Part shown: positions 22,121-33,800 of the stretch, in pieces
Layout: every line of letters starts with the position of its first letter
Numbering within the stretch: the first letter of the stretch is position 1
Assembly: GCA_026018925.1 (NCBI GenBank)
Contig: JAKSZU010000009.1
Span: forward strand, 81,993,090 to 82,057,089
DNA length: 64,000 nucleotides
From: Tupaia tana
Taxonomy: Eukaryota > Chordata > Mammalia > Scandentia > Tupaiidae
Direction of reading: 5' to 3'
Translations under genes and position numbers: made by a program
The notes under the pieces: generated by a model
Databases searched by the model: none
Told to the model about the DNA's origin: nothing
Seen by the model: the letters and a program-made list of their open reading frames with translations, nothing else

Positions 22121-23095
22121 TGGGTTAGTTCATTTTCCACTTCTGTACAGAATACCAAAATTGATTTATCCAAACAATAGGAAAACAAACTACTGGAAAG
22201 ACACTTGCACATTCATGTTTATTGCAATATTCAATATCAATATTCAAATTCAATATCACTAAAATATTGAACCAATCTAAGTGTCCCAAAACTGATGATT
22301 GGTTTGAAAAATTGTGGCACATATATACTATGAAATATTACTCAGCTATAAGAAAATATGAGACTCTATCATTTGATTCAAAGAAGATGAATATAAAAAA
22401 CTTAATGTTGAGTGAAGTGAGCCAGACTTTGAAAGATGCACACTGTATGTCCCCACTCAGTTTATACCAAATATCTGCACTCTATGGCAGAAATTGAAAG
22501 ATCTGAAGATGTGATAGTAGAGAGGGTAAGTGTAGATACCAGAGACTGTGAGGGAGACTGAATAGTAGATACAGTGTGGTAAAGTGTGAACATGAAGTAC
22601 AAAGGGAAGAAACATTTAACAGACAAAAAAATGTAAAGTTCTCTGTAAAAAGAAAAAAATATACATATTTATATATATTTATATATAATACATGATGACT
22701 TTATGTAAAATGTGAAATTAATCTCAAAACTAAAAAAAAGAAGAAAAAACATCACAGACTAGGTAATTTATAATAAAAAGATATTTGTGTGGCTCAAGGT
22801 TCTGGAGACTGGAAAGTCTGAGATTGAGGGGCCACTTCTGGTGAAAGACCTTCTTGCTGCATTATAATATGGAAGAAAGAATTCATATTATCCCATAGTT
22901 AACAAGCCCATGTGATACAGAAAACAAGAGAGATGGGGTGCTGAATTTATAATTTTGTCAGGATTCCACTGTTATGATAAGTAACTCACTCCTGAGATAC
23001 TTGTGTTAATCCATTAGTGAAGGACTGAGCCTCCATGATCTAGTCACTTCTTAAATGCCCTACATTCCAAAAACATTACATTGACAATAATTTCA
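22121..23095 (-). mobile_element. MaLR LTR split by an L1
   Basis: 22121-22163 is the LTR end complement (GGGTTAGTTCATTTTCCACT). The LTR resumes at about 22740 (GACTAGGTAATTTATAATAA, GGCTCAAGGTTCTGGAGACT) and runs to about 23095. Confidence 0.7.
22165..22735 (+). mobile_element. L1 3' end inserted in the MaLR LTR
   Basis: A plus-strand frame carries the ORF2 C-terminal block (CPKTDDWFEKLWHIYTMKYY), followed by a 3'UTR with ATACCAGAGACTGTGAGG and an A-rich tail near 22730. Confidence 0.85.
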
Positions 23096-23212
23096 ACATG
23101 ACTTTTAGTGAAGACACATTCAAAACATAGCAGGTACTAACATAATAGCATGAATAGTAGGTATATACATTTCTGCAAAATAGCTTTTTAGTATGTATAG
23201 AAAATACATCTA

Positions 23213-23475
23213 GAGCCAATTCTGTGGCCAGATGATTAAGGCAACTGGATCCCACATAACCAACCACGTTGTACTGGACTGGGAGGCTTGAGACACACTC
23301 CAGGCGTGTGTGCATGTGTGCTCATCCTGATAGAGAGATGGTGGACAAGGGATTGCAGTGTAGCTGTTACCCATGAAGTGGGGAGTGTTTTCTCCTCAAT
23401 CTCTCTATCTCTCTGTCTCTCTCTGATAAGTACATACACCTTCTAGCAAAGAAAAGAAAAAAAGAAAAGAAAATG
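23213..23475 (+). mobile_element. SINE type A, diverged
   Basis: tRNA-like head, GGGATTGCAGTGTAGC block and CTCTCTATCTCTCTG region, then an AAAAGAAAA tail. The central palindrome is eroded. Confidence 0.8.
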
Positions 23476-24839
23476 CATTGAAAGCATAATTACTAAAATT
23501 TAAAAATATAAGATATTAAATTTAATTCCACTGCCAGAGATTTATTCTATATCACAACACAGGAAGATAAAGACACAATGTTACACAAAATTATGACTGT
23601 TTTATTTTAAGACCTGTTTTATATATACATATGGAATTAAAGTGTGAGTTTATTTTGGTGCAAACAAATTTTAAAATCCATACATAATTTGTTCATAAAA
23701 TCCATTTTTCATGAACTTTGTGAAGACCTTTTATTTGTTCATATATGCATTTAGAATGTCAAAAAATTACACAAAGATCTGTTAGCACTGTTTTCCTCTA
23801 GGAAGTTTAAAAAGAGATAGGAGTAGAAAGGGGAAATTTTATTCTTTTTATCCCTTTGTGCTGTTCTCTTCCTTTTGTTGAGAATTATTATTATTTTTTA
23901 CTTCTCCTTACTTTTGGAGGTGCCATACAGCTTACTTTGGTTCATAGGGTAAAGTCAGTAACTCTGAGTTTTACAGATTAAAAAATGGGTCAGGAAAGTG
24001 AAATAACTTATTCAGGCACAGCCTGTAGCAGAAGCAGTTTGGGGAAGTAAATCCTCTAGACTGATACAGTACTTTTTCCATTCTCCCACACCTGTTCAGT
24101 TACATTGCCCATTCCTATGAAATATAATCACAAAACCATCAGTCATTCCAAGTGTTCCAAGGATGTTTCCAGAGTACACAATACAGAATAGTGATGGAAA
24201 GATTCTCACAGTACAATTTTTGTCTGTTACCATAATCCTAAAAAAGGCAATCACATTTCGAAAAATGAAAACAGATGCAAATGTATAAGCAGTTGGAACT
24301 GAAACAAAAGCATGTGTTCAGAGACCATGAATAGCTTCTTTTTTTCCTCCCTAGTCTAGCTTAATGATGTGATCTTCTCAGCTTTCAGAAGAGCAATGGC
24401 TGAGATTGCAACTTAATCCTTAGGTAACAACTCCCATTGAGGCCAGTTGGGACTTTACCTAGTGTTTCATGTAGGAAATTCTATATTATAGTGTGACTGT
24501 GGAGAAACCAAAGGAGATGTAGTAATAGCCTACAGACATAGTAACTACCTGAATGGGCTGGCTGCTGGGATCTATGTTATGAAACTGTTCAATCCCAATG
24601 ATACAAATGATTTTTATAGGCTCTTAACATTTCAGAGCCATAAGGATCATTAATGATTACCTAATTCAAATGTTTTATATATAAAGAAACAGGTCCAGAA
24701 AGGAAAATGATTTTACTAAAGCTATAGGTTTATTTGTTTTTGTTCATTTAATACTTAAAATGGTGTATATTGTCTTTTCCAGATTTAGGGTAGTGACTTA
24801 AAAGGAGACGTCCTGGGGTTTTGCTGATTTCTTTTCTTA
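23476..24839. other. No clear feature
   Basis: Faint core-SINE-like stretches near 23960-24020 and 24640-24730. No ORF supported. Confidence 0.35.
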
Positions 24840-24990
24840 GCAATCCTCAAAGTGTGGTTGCTTGACTTTCTGAATCCATATCACCTGGCATAATATAAAT
24901 GTAAATTTTGAGTCACAAACATAGGTGTGGGGGCCCCAAAACTCTTTCAAGACTTTCAGGTGATAAGAATGGATACTGAAACTTGGGGAT
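24840..24990 (+). mobile_element. MER5A-like hAT-Charlie element
   Basis: CTCAAAGTGTGGTTGCTTGA, CATATCACCTGGCATAA, GGGGGCCCCA and TTTCAGGTGATAAGAATG follow the MER5A order. Confidence 0.7.
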
Positions 24991-25172
24991 TTTCATTATT
25001 ATTTATAAATTATTATGTATAATATATCTGTTCTGTGCAGATACATAGTATATACATAGTATATCTAAATTCTGAGGTTTTTTCTTTCATTTTTTAATCT
25101 TTATTATCAACATAATCTTCTTTATATTACATTGGATTACATATAACTTTACAGTATATTACATTGCTTTTT

Positions 25173-25428
25173 TTTTTTTTTTTTGAGATGTTTTTGCTAT
25201 TGGGCGCGTGCGCTCGCCAGACAGAGAGAGACAGAGAGAAAGAAAGCGAGAAATCACCTCCCAGGGGGAATGGCCATGCTGCAATCCCTTCTCCTCCATT
25301 CTCTCGGGATCTTGGGCACGCACGCACACGCGCCCGGCGTGAGTTTAAGCCACCGGGTCCGGGACTTGAACCGCGGTCAACTATGTGGGAGTCCAGCGAC
25401 ATAGCATTACGCTAACTGCTGGTCCCCC
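25173..25428 (-). mobile_element. SINE type A in the L1 3'UTR
   Basis: Near-consensus copy with ACATTGCTTTTT on both sides (25161 and 25429). The CCCAGGGGG palindrome is shortened by a few bases. Confidence 0.93.
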
Positions 25429-25869
25429 ACATTGCTTTTTCAAAAGGGAATGCCATGCATGTCAGTCAATACAGAGACATTAATCTCCCCACTTCAACAT
25501 TCACTATCTTTTCTATGATTTTCCCAATCATTATTATTATTATTCTAATTATTTTTTAAAACAGTCAATCACTATTTCTCATTTTGCTTGTAAAAAGACT
25601 TTACCCATCATGAAATACTTCTCAGACCGATCCAGTTGAGAATACTATACATGTCATCATCAACAGGTAATAAGTCATATCTGTTTCTCACTAACATCCT
25701 GCCTCTCTATTGTTCTCTTGCTATCTTTCTCTATCCTCTTCTCTTCACCTCCCCCATTCCACACTGTCCTAATCTCGTTAAGTACCTTCACTGCTTTTAT
25801 GTCCTCCAATTTTTTGCTCTCTACCATAGAGTGCAGATAGTTGGTATATATTGGGTGGATACATACAAT

Positions 25870-28800
25870 ATCTTTCTTTCATAGCCTCGCTTACTTCACT
25901 CAGCAATAGATCCTCCATATCTGACCACTTTCTATCAAATGCCAGAGTCTTGTTATTTTATTCTATTTATATTTTTTTGGAGAGGTTTTCACTATAGGGT
26001 GCATGAGCTCGCCAGACAGACAGAGAGAGAGAGAGACAGAAAGCGAGAAATCACCCCCCAGGGGGGATGATCACACCGCAATCCCTTCTCCTCCATTCTC
26101 CTCTCGGGATCTTGGGCATGCACGCACACGCGCCCGGCGTGAGTTTTAAGCCACCGGTTCCGGGATGTGAACCACGGTCGACTACGTGGGAGTCCAGCGA
26201 CATAGCCATTACGCTAACTGCTGGTTCCTGGGTCTTGTTATTTTTTATGGCTGAGTAGTATTCCATAGAGTATATATACCACACTTTTCCAAACCATTCA
26301 TCAGTTTGTGGACATTTAGGTTGGTTCAATGTCTTGGCGATTGTGAATAATGCTACAAAAACATTGATGTGCAAGCACTTTTCTGACTGAGTGTTCTCCT
26401 CTCTTTCAGGTAAATACCCAGAAGTGGGATTACTGGATCAAATGGTACTTCTATTTGTAGATCTTTGAGGAACCTCCATATTGTTCTCCACAGTGGTTGA
26501 ACTAGTTTACCCACCAACAGTGTAGGAGGGTTCCCTTTTCACCACATCCCCGCCAACATTCATCACTTTTTATATTCTTAATCTTTGCCATTCTGACAGG
26601 GGTTAGGTGGTATCTCATTGTGGTATTTTTCTGCATCTCCCTTATGATGAGGGATGTTGAGCATTTCCTCACATGCTTTTTGGCTGTTCGTATGTCTTCC
26701 TTAGAGAGATTTTTGTTCAGCTCATTTCCCCATCTTTTAATTGGGTTAATCATTTTTTTTCACATAAGGCACTTGAGTTCCCTGTGTATTCTTGTTCTCA
26801 GTCCCTTGTCTGAGGAATATTTAACAAAAATATTTTCCCATTCTGAGGGTTGTCGGTTCACACTTGATACTGTGTCTTTTGGTGTGCAGAAACTTCTTAG
26901 TCTAATATAGTCCCACTTGTCTATTTTAGGGATCATTGCGTGTGCTTTGGGAGTCTTATTTAAGAAGTCTTTGCCTACTCCAATGTCTCCCAGAGTTTCC
27001 CCAGCATTTTCCACCAGTAGTTTTATTGTTTGAGGTCTTAGGTTCAGATCTTTGATCCATTTTGAGCTGACTGTTGTTAATGGTGAAAGATGGGGGTTCA
27101 GTATCATCTTTCTGCAGGTGGATACTCAGTTTTTCCAGCACCATTTACTAAAGAGGTTTTCCTTTTCCCAATGGATTGACTGATATCCTTTGTCAAAGAT
27201 CAGTTGACTGTAAGCTTTGGGGTTTATTTCTTGGGTCTCTATTCTCTTCCATTGGTCCACATGTCTGTTTTTATGCCAATACCATGCTGTTTGATGACCA
27301 CAGCTTTATAGTATATCTTGGGATGAGGGAGTGATATGCCTCCTACTCCATTCTTCTTGCACAGGATTGATTTTGCAATACAAGGTCTTTTATGATTCCA
27401 GACAAATTCTATGATTGTCTTATCTAGATCTGTGAAGAATATTTCTGGAATTTTGATTGGAATTGCATTAAACATGTAGATTAATTTGGGTAGAATTGCC
27501 ATTTTGATTATGTTAATTCTTCCAATCCAGGAGCATGGGATGTCCTTCCACTTGCTTATGTCACTTTCAGTATCTTTTTAAAGATTTTTGTAGTTTTCTT
27601 TATAAAGGTCTTTGACTTTCTTAGTTAGGTTTATCCCTAGGTATCTTATACACCTTGTGGCTACAGTGAAAGGAATTCCATTCTTCAGCTCTGCTTCATT
27701 CAACTTGTTGTTCATAAATAGAAATGGTATAGATTTTTTGATATAGATTTTGTATCCTGCCACCATACTGTATTCACTTATTACTTCAAGAAGTTTTTTC
27801 ATGGATAACTTTGGGTCTTCTAAGTATAGCATCATGTCATCTGCAAATAAAGATATTTTCAACTCTTCTTTGCCTATTCGAATGCCTTTAATATTGTTCT
27901 CTTCTCTGATTGCCATAGCTAATACTTCCAGTACTATATTAAAGAGCAGTGGAGAAAGTGGGCAGCCTTGCCTAGTACCTGTTTTCAGAGGAAAAGCTTT
28001 CAGCTTTTCCCCATTCAGTATAATGTTAGCTGTAGCTTTTTCATAGATTGCTTTTACTGTGTTCAGAAGTGACCCTTCTATATCAATCTTACTGAGAGTC
28101 TTAATCATAAAAGGATGTTGTATTTTATCAAATGCTTTCTCCGCATCAATTGAGATGATCATATAGTTTTTATCTTTCTTTCTGTTATTGTGGTGTATTA
28201 CATTTATGGTCTTGCGTATATTGAACCACCCTTGCGTCCCTGGTATAAAGCCTACCTGATCGTGATGAATAATCTTTGTTATATGTTTTTGGATATGATT
28301 TGAGAGTATTTTTTTGAGAATTTTTGCATCTATATTCATCAATGATATTGTTCTGTAGTTTTCCCTTTTTTGTCATGTCCTTATCTGCTTTGAGGATGAA
28401 GATGATGGAGGGTTCATAAAATGAATTTGGAAGGTTTCCTTCCTTTTGAATCCTTAGAAATTATTCTAGTAGAATAGGGGTTAACTCTTCCTTAAAAGTT
28501 TTGCAGAATTCAGAAGTGAAGCCATCTGGACCTGTTTTTTTTTTTGTTTGTTTGTTTTTTTTGTTTTTTTTTTGTTGGGAGGTTATTTATTACTGATTCT
28601 ATCTCCTGGCTTGTTATAGGTCTATTAAGGTTTTCTATGTCCTCCTGATCCAATCTTGGTAGATGATATGCATCCAGGAATTTGTACATCTCCTCCAGGT
28701 TATCTTGTTTTTTGGCATATAGTCGCTCATAGTGTCCTCTAATGATATTTTGTATTTCTGCTATGTCTGTAGTAATATTGCTTGTTTCATCGCATATTTG

Positions 28801-29981
28801 ATTTATCTGGTTTCTTTCTTTCTTCTTCTTAATCAGTCTAGCCAATGGTGTGTCGATCTTGTTAATCTTTTCAAAGAAGCAGCTTTTGCTTTCATTTATT
28901 TTCTGCATGGTTCGTTTATTTTCTATTTCATTTATTTCTGCTCGAACCTTTATTGTTTCTTTTTGCCTGGCATTTTGGGGGTTTGTTTGTTGTTGTTGTT
29001 GTTGTTTTTCAATTCTCTGAGGCATGATGATAAGTTATCTATTTGCCATCTTTCCATCCTTTTCTTATGTGCACTAATTGCTATGAATTTCCCTCTTATG
29101 ACTGCTTTTGCTGTGTTCCATAGATTCTGGATACTTGTACACTCATTATCATTTGTTTCCATAAATGTTTTGATTTCAGCCTTAATTTTTTCAGTAGTGA
29201 AGAAGTCATTCAGAAGTAGGTTGTTCAGTTTCCATGTGTTCGTGTATTTTCGGGGTTGTTTCTTGAGTTTAATTCCATCATGGTCAGAGAAGATGCCGGA
29301 TATAGTTTCTATGACTTTGAATCTGTAAAGGCTTGATTTGTGTCCTAACATATGATCTATCTTAGAAAAGGTTCCATGTCGGGGTGAGAAAAATACGTAT
29401 GTTGTGGATGTAGGGTGGAAAGTTCTATAGATATCTGTCAAGACCATTCGATTTATACTATCGTTTAAGTCTTATATCTCTCTATTTATTTTTTGTCTAG
29501 AAGATCTATCTATAGGAGATAATGGGGTATTGAGATCTCCAATAATTATAGTATTTATCCCTATCTCTCCTTTTAGCTCCAGCAGTCTTTTCTTCACATA
29601 TTTAGGTGCACCTCAGTTGGGTGAGTAGATACTTACAAGGGTTATGTTTTCTTGCTGGATTACCCCTTTAACTATTATATAATGCCCTTCTTTGTCTCTT
29701 CTTTCAGTCTTTGTCTTGAGATCTATTTTGTCTGAGATCAATATCGCTACTCCAGCCCTTTTTTGATTTCCATTTGCATGGAATATATTTTTCCAGCCCT
29801 TTACTTTTAGTCTATGTATGTCTTTATCCATAAGGTGAGTTTCTTGTAGGCAACAGATAGAGGGTTTCTGTTTTCTTATCCATTCAGCCAGTCTATGTCT
29901 CTAAACTAGAGAATTTAATCCATTGCCATTCAATGTAATTATCGATATTTCCGTACCTGATCCTATCATTAAGTGAGCCAT
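25870..29981 (-). pseudogene. L1 ORF2 (endonuclease-reverse transcriptase), broken
   Basis: It starts at an ATG (29981) followed by the ITLNGNGLNS-type endonuclease start, but a stop occurs within the first 35 codons. Open segments then cover the endonuclease (29831-29613, 29447-28950), a linker with an Asn/Gln-rich simple run, and the reverse transcriptase (28342-27578, with [12 protein letters not shown] near 27840). The C-terminal cysteine region is broken and also interrupted by a SINE at 25960-26231. The right end near 25870 is approximate. Confidence 0.88.
25960..26231 (-). mobile_element. SINE type A near the L1 ORF2 3' end
   Basis: Flanked by GTCTTGTTATTTT at 25947-25959 and 26232-26244. 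Body near consensus. Confidence 0.93.
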
Positions 29982-30133
29982 TTTCTTGGTTGGGTTTTGT
30001 TCGCGTATAACTGTCTTTGATCTTTTTAGTTTTCCTGGTATAGTACTCCCTTCAGAACCTCTTGAAGAGCTGGTCTGGAGTTGGTAAATTCCTTCAAATT
30101 TTATTTATTCGAGAATGTTTTTATCTTTTTTTC

Positions 30134-30991
30134 TCATATGAAAGATAATTTTGCCGGGTATAGTATTCTTGGTTGAAATTGTTTTTCACTCAACATTTTG
30201 ACTATGCTTCCCCATTCTTTCCTTTCCTGCATTGTTTCCACTGAGAGATCCGATGTTAGCCTGATGGGGTGACCTTTGTAAGTAACTTGGCGTTTCCCTC
30301 TTGCCAACTTTACTATCTTGTCTTTGTCTGTTTTTGCCAGTCTGGCTATGATGTGCCTTGGAGAGGATCTTCTTACATTGATTCTACTCAGGGTCCTCTG
30401 TGTTTCTTGGGCCTGGATATTTGAATGCCTTTCTAGATTTGGAAAGTTTTCTTCCAGGATATCATGGAATAAATTATCTAGGCCCTTATTATTTTCTTCC
30501 TCTTTTGGAATACCAATTATCCGAATGTTGGGGAACTTCATGGTATCCAGTATTCCTCGTATATTATCCTCATTTTTCATGGTTGTTTTCTCAATCTTCT
30601 TGATACTTTTTTCTAGGTCAGATGTTTTGTCTTCTATGTTAGAGATTCGATCTTCTGCCTGGTCTAACCTACTCTTAATACTTTCAAGGGAGGTTTTGAT
30701 TTCCCGTATCACATTCTTCAATCCTAGAAGTTCCATCTGGTTCTTGTTTAAGATATCCATTTCTTCTTTCAAGTCATGAAAGGACTTCCTCATCTCCTGG
30801 AGCTCCTTGTCTCTTTTCTCTTCCATCTCAGTTAGTTTGGTCACTACAAGCATTCTGAATTCCTTATCAGACATGTCTGCGACGTCCTTTGTATTGACTG
30901 TGGATGATGTAGGCTTGATTATTTCCCTTGAGGGAGAGGCCTTTTGTTGGTTGCTCATACTTCTTGAGTGTCTGTGATTGTTCCTAGTCAT
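30134..30991 (-). pseudogene. L1 ORF1 (RNA-binding protein), C-terminus shifted
   Basis: 285 codons are open from the ATG at 30991. A basic, Ser/Thr-rich N-terminus (1-40) is followed by a long Lys/Glu/Leu coiled coil (about 45-140), which in L1 forms the trimer. An RRM-like part (IRIIGIPKEEE near 165) and the C-terminal domain (PRHIIARLAKTDKDK near 225) follow. In place of the expected Phe-Ile-Tyr-Glu the frame reads Phe-Ile-stop. The conserved tail (NSRPALQEVLKG) continues in a shifted or interrupted frame to about 30030, so a small deletion ended it. The complete protein would have been about 320 residues. ORF1p coats L1 RNA in the cytoplasmic RNP. Confidence 0.9.
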
Positions 30992-31299
30992 CCGGTAATC
31001 TATATGTTTCTTCCTAACTTACTTAAGGTATCTCTGAGTGTTCAAAGTTGTACAGGCTTAGAAAATTGATGATTTCTCTTAAGATTGGCCTACCTGTTGC
31101 TCACAAATAGCATTAACTGTTGCCACGAGCCCTGGATAGCCCAATGTCCTCCCTGTTTCTGAGGAGTGGTGAGCCTCCAACTGACCTAATAAGCAACACC
31201 TCAAGAACAAAGAAATAGCACAGCACATGCTATTCCAATAACCAGAATTCATAGATTCCAAAGGCTAGTGAGAAAGGGCCAGAGGATGTGTGACAGGAC

Positions 31300-31637
31300 C
31301 AGGTTGGTTGGGCCTGCAGTCTCAGTCCGCCTGGTATCCAGAACTACTGGCCGGCTCGATCCAGATTGCCAGTGGGGTGGGGTGGGAGTTCGCCTTTATG
31401 TCCCAGACAACCAACCTGGGGTCCAAGGAAGAGGAACAGTGGGGATGCACGAAGATTTGGAAGGGTCGGGCCTGCAGCCTCAGTCCCCCTGGTGTCTGGA
31501 ACTTCTGGCTGGCTCGATCCGGATTGCAGGTGGGGTGGGGTGGGAGTTCACCTTAAAGTCCCAGACAACCAACCTAGAGTCCAAGGAGGAGGAACGGTGG
31601 GGATGTGTGAAGATTCAGAAGGGTCGGGCCTGCAGCC
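31300..31637 (-). repeat. L1 5'UTR monomers, 158-bp period
   Basis: The GGCCTGCAG motif recurs at 31311, 31469 and 31627, exactly 158 bp apart. The units are GC-rich and share TGGGGTGGGGTGGGAGTTC. In L1 such monomers carry the internal promoter. The third is cut by the 5' end of the insertion. Confidence 0.88.
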
Positions 31638-31771
31638 TCTAAATTCTGAGTTTTTAAATATTGTCTCATTTAATCCTCCAAGTGAGGTGTGTTATTATTT
31701 CACTCATTTAAGTTTGGTAATTATTTAGGGCCAAACAGCTGTTCTCTAAACTATAAAATAGATAAACTCAG

Positions 31772-32049
31772 GGACCAGCAGTTGGCATAATGGCTATGTT
31801 GCTGGACTCCCATACAGTTGACCGTGATTCGGATCCTGGATCCGGCGGCTTAAAGTAACACCGGGCACATGTGCGTGCGTGCCCAAGATCCTCAGAGGAG
31901 AATGGAGGAGAAGGGATTGTGGCATGGCCATTCCCCACAGGGGGGTGATTTCTTACTTTCTCTCACTCTGTCTCTCTCTGTCTTTCTGGAGAGTGCACGT
32001 ACCCTATAGCAGAAAAAAAAAAAAAAAAGAAAAAAAAAAACCTCTGAAA
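31772..32049 (+). mobile_element. SINE type A
   Basis: Flanks AAATAGATAAACTCAG (31756-31771) and AAATACATAAACTCAG (32050-32065). Long A tail broken by G. Confidence 0.92.
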
Positions 32050-32129
32050 AAATACATAAACTCAGATTTTTTTTTCTGTAATTTTCCTCCTCCTGGTTCA
32101 CTCACTTCCTGCCATAGCTGTCTTAACTC

Positions 32130-32240
32130 TGCCTCCAGCTTTCTGGCTTCTAGTCTCATCTTTTTCCATGTGACTTTAAGTTCTCTTTTCCTTTCTGGGC
32201 TTCAGCTTCTTTATATGTAAAATTAGGGGCCTGGAATTAT
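32130..32240 (+). mobile_element. Possible MIR fragment
   Basis: TGTGACTTTAAGTTCTC and CTTCTTTATATGTAAAATTAGG resemble the MIR core. Confidence 0.4.
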
Positions 32241-32637
32241 TTTTGAAACTTCCATCAGCAGACTCCATATCTACTCTTGGAAAGATCTTAATATTCTTTA
32301 TTTACCTATATGTAAATTGAAATTACTCTCTACTTTGCTCATGGCATCTGTATTTTAAGCCTGATATCTGATACATGATTAAAGACTTTCACAAATGAGA
32401 AAGTCATTGAAGTACTAAACTAGTGGCTGGTAAAGGTATTTTTATTTTTATTGAAGCCCTCAATCCCACTTCAGACTGTAGTAGAAAGCATGGAGTTAAG
32501 TTTAAGAGTAGAAATAATGTGACTTCTAAACAGGTGGACCTCTTGGTCAGATTCTTAGGGAGGGGAAGAGAGTTGGAAGATTGTGACATCCTTTTATTCC
32601 CTAACCAACTACAAGGGTGTCAGGGACACTGTGGGGA
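32241..32637. other. No feature recognised
   Basis: No recognised repeat. A long open frame from 32423 runs into the neighbouring SINE and has no family features. Confidence 0.4.
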
Positions 32638-32941
32638 GCAGTATTTGCCTAGTTTTCTCAGGGCCAGTGTATTGATACTTTTGTTGGATTTTTTGTTGTT
32701 GTTGTTTAAGTTGCCAGAAGGTGCATGTGAGACAGAGACAGAGACGGAGAGGAAGAAAGCAACCCCCAATGGGGTATGGCCACACCACAATCCCTTCCTC
32801 CATCTTTCAATTATGTTGGGATTTGAGGTATACATGAACACACACTCATCTTGTTCTACAATCTGTCAGTGCCAGCATTTGAACCAGTGGTCCTCCATGT
32901 GGGGTCTGGCTCCTTTAACCACTAGACTACAGGGCCAACCC
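32638..32941 (-). mobile_element. SINE type C with extended 3' end
   Basis: The head at 32941 is the complement of GGGTTGGCCCTGTAGTCTAG. A tRNA box B (complement of TTTGAACCAG) and a GAGACAGAGACAGAG body follow, then about 50 bp (32638-32690) shared with the copy at 36956. Confidence 0.75.
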
Positions 32942-33197
32942 TTCGGTGTGATTTTTTTAAGTCATCATGATGTTAGAAAGCCCATATACTATATAAACAA
33001 TATGTAAAAGAAAGAATATACCTAAAACCTCTCCAAAAAAAAAAAAAAAAAAGAAAGAAAGAAAGAATATAATCCTTGTAGTAGGGTTGTTTCGATTTGA
33101 ATTCCCAACTCTGATTTACTAGTTCTGTGCTCCTGAGAGTGATGCTTAACCTTTCTCTGCCTCAGTGTTCTCATTTGTAAAATAGAGTTAATAACAT

Positions 33198-33443
33198 GCG
33201 ACCAGCAGTTGGTGTAATGGCTATGTCACTGGACTCCCATGTAGCTGATCATGGTTGGAGGCCCAGACCCGGTGGCTTAAATTCACCTGAAGATCCTGAG
33301 AGGAGAATGAAGGAAAAGGGATTGCAGTGTGGCCATCCTCCCGGGGGGGGGGGGGGGTGATTTCTCGCTTTCTGTCTCTCTGTCTCTCTCTGTCTTTCTG
33401 GTGAGCGCATGCACCCTATAGCAAACAAACAAACAATAAAATT
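33198..33443 (+). mobile_element. SINE type A with internal deletion and G15 run
   Basis: The ACGCCGGGCGCG..GCCC segment is missing. The central GGGGGG has grown to about 15 G (33343-33357). Otherwise standard. Confidence 0.9.
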
Positions 33444-33449
33444 GTCTCC

Positions 33450-33800
33450 TGTCAGACCCGCCAATGGCAAACAGTTCCTGAGTGTGGGGTGAGGATTAAA
33501 GAAAGACAAGAAGACAGGATAGAAACGGGAGGACTGCCAGTCAATACTGGTCAGCCCCGAATGTACTTTATTGCTAGTATTTATACACACTCCAGAGACT
33601 TCTGTGATGTAAGGTTTAAGTCCTTACTGTATTTATCAGGTTGTTATAACAATATTTTGGAACATTCAATTCAAAACAATCCCAAGACATTCTGCTCATA
33701 ACAATACAGCCACCCAAGGCCATGTCTGGATAAAGATCCTGGTCTTATTCTGGCGGTCATGTCCGGGACATTCCTCACGTCTCCTCTTTGGCTCCTCACA
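33450..33800 (-). repeat. 3' LTR of compact ERV copy 2
   Basis: 351 bp, preceded on the minus strand by an A-rich/purine tract near 33801-33815. Confidence 0.85.

Larger units (their letters stand above)
25077..31637 (-). mobile_element. Full-length L1, inactive
   Basis: An exact 13-bp duplication TCTAAATTCTGAG (25064-25076 and 31638-31650) brackets a 6.56-kb minus-strand insert. It holds, right to left, a 5'UTR with 158-bp monomers (31311, 31469, 31627 starts), ORF1, a short inter-ORF region, ORF2 and a 3'UTR. Two type A SINEs sit inside (25173-25428, 25960-26231), leaving about 6.0 kb of L1, the normal full length. ORF1 is open for 285 codons and then shifted. ORF2 has multiple breaks. It cannot retrotranspose. 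Confidence 0.95.

Noticed and set aside
28732-29328. 198-codon plus-strand ORF, hydrophobic
   Set aside because: Antisense shadow of L1 ORF2; Phe/Leu richness comes from reading A-rich L1 backwards.
30318-30779. 153-codon plus-strand ORF
   Set aside because: Antisense shadow of L1 ORF1.
31268-31728. Three overlapping plus-strand ORFs with internal repeats
   Set aside because: They read antisense through the 158-bp L1 5'UTR monomers; the protein repeats are just the DNA repeats.
32423-33007. 194-codon plus-strand ORF
   Set aside because: About half of it is type C SINE, and the rest has no family features.
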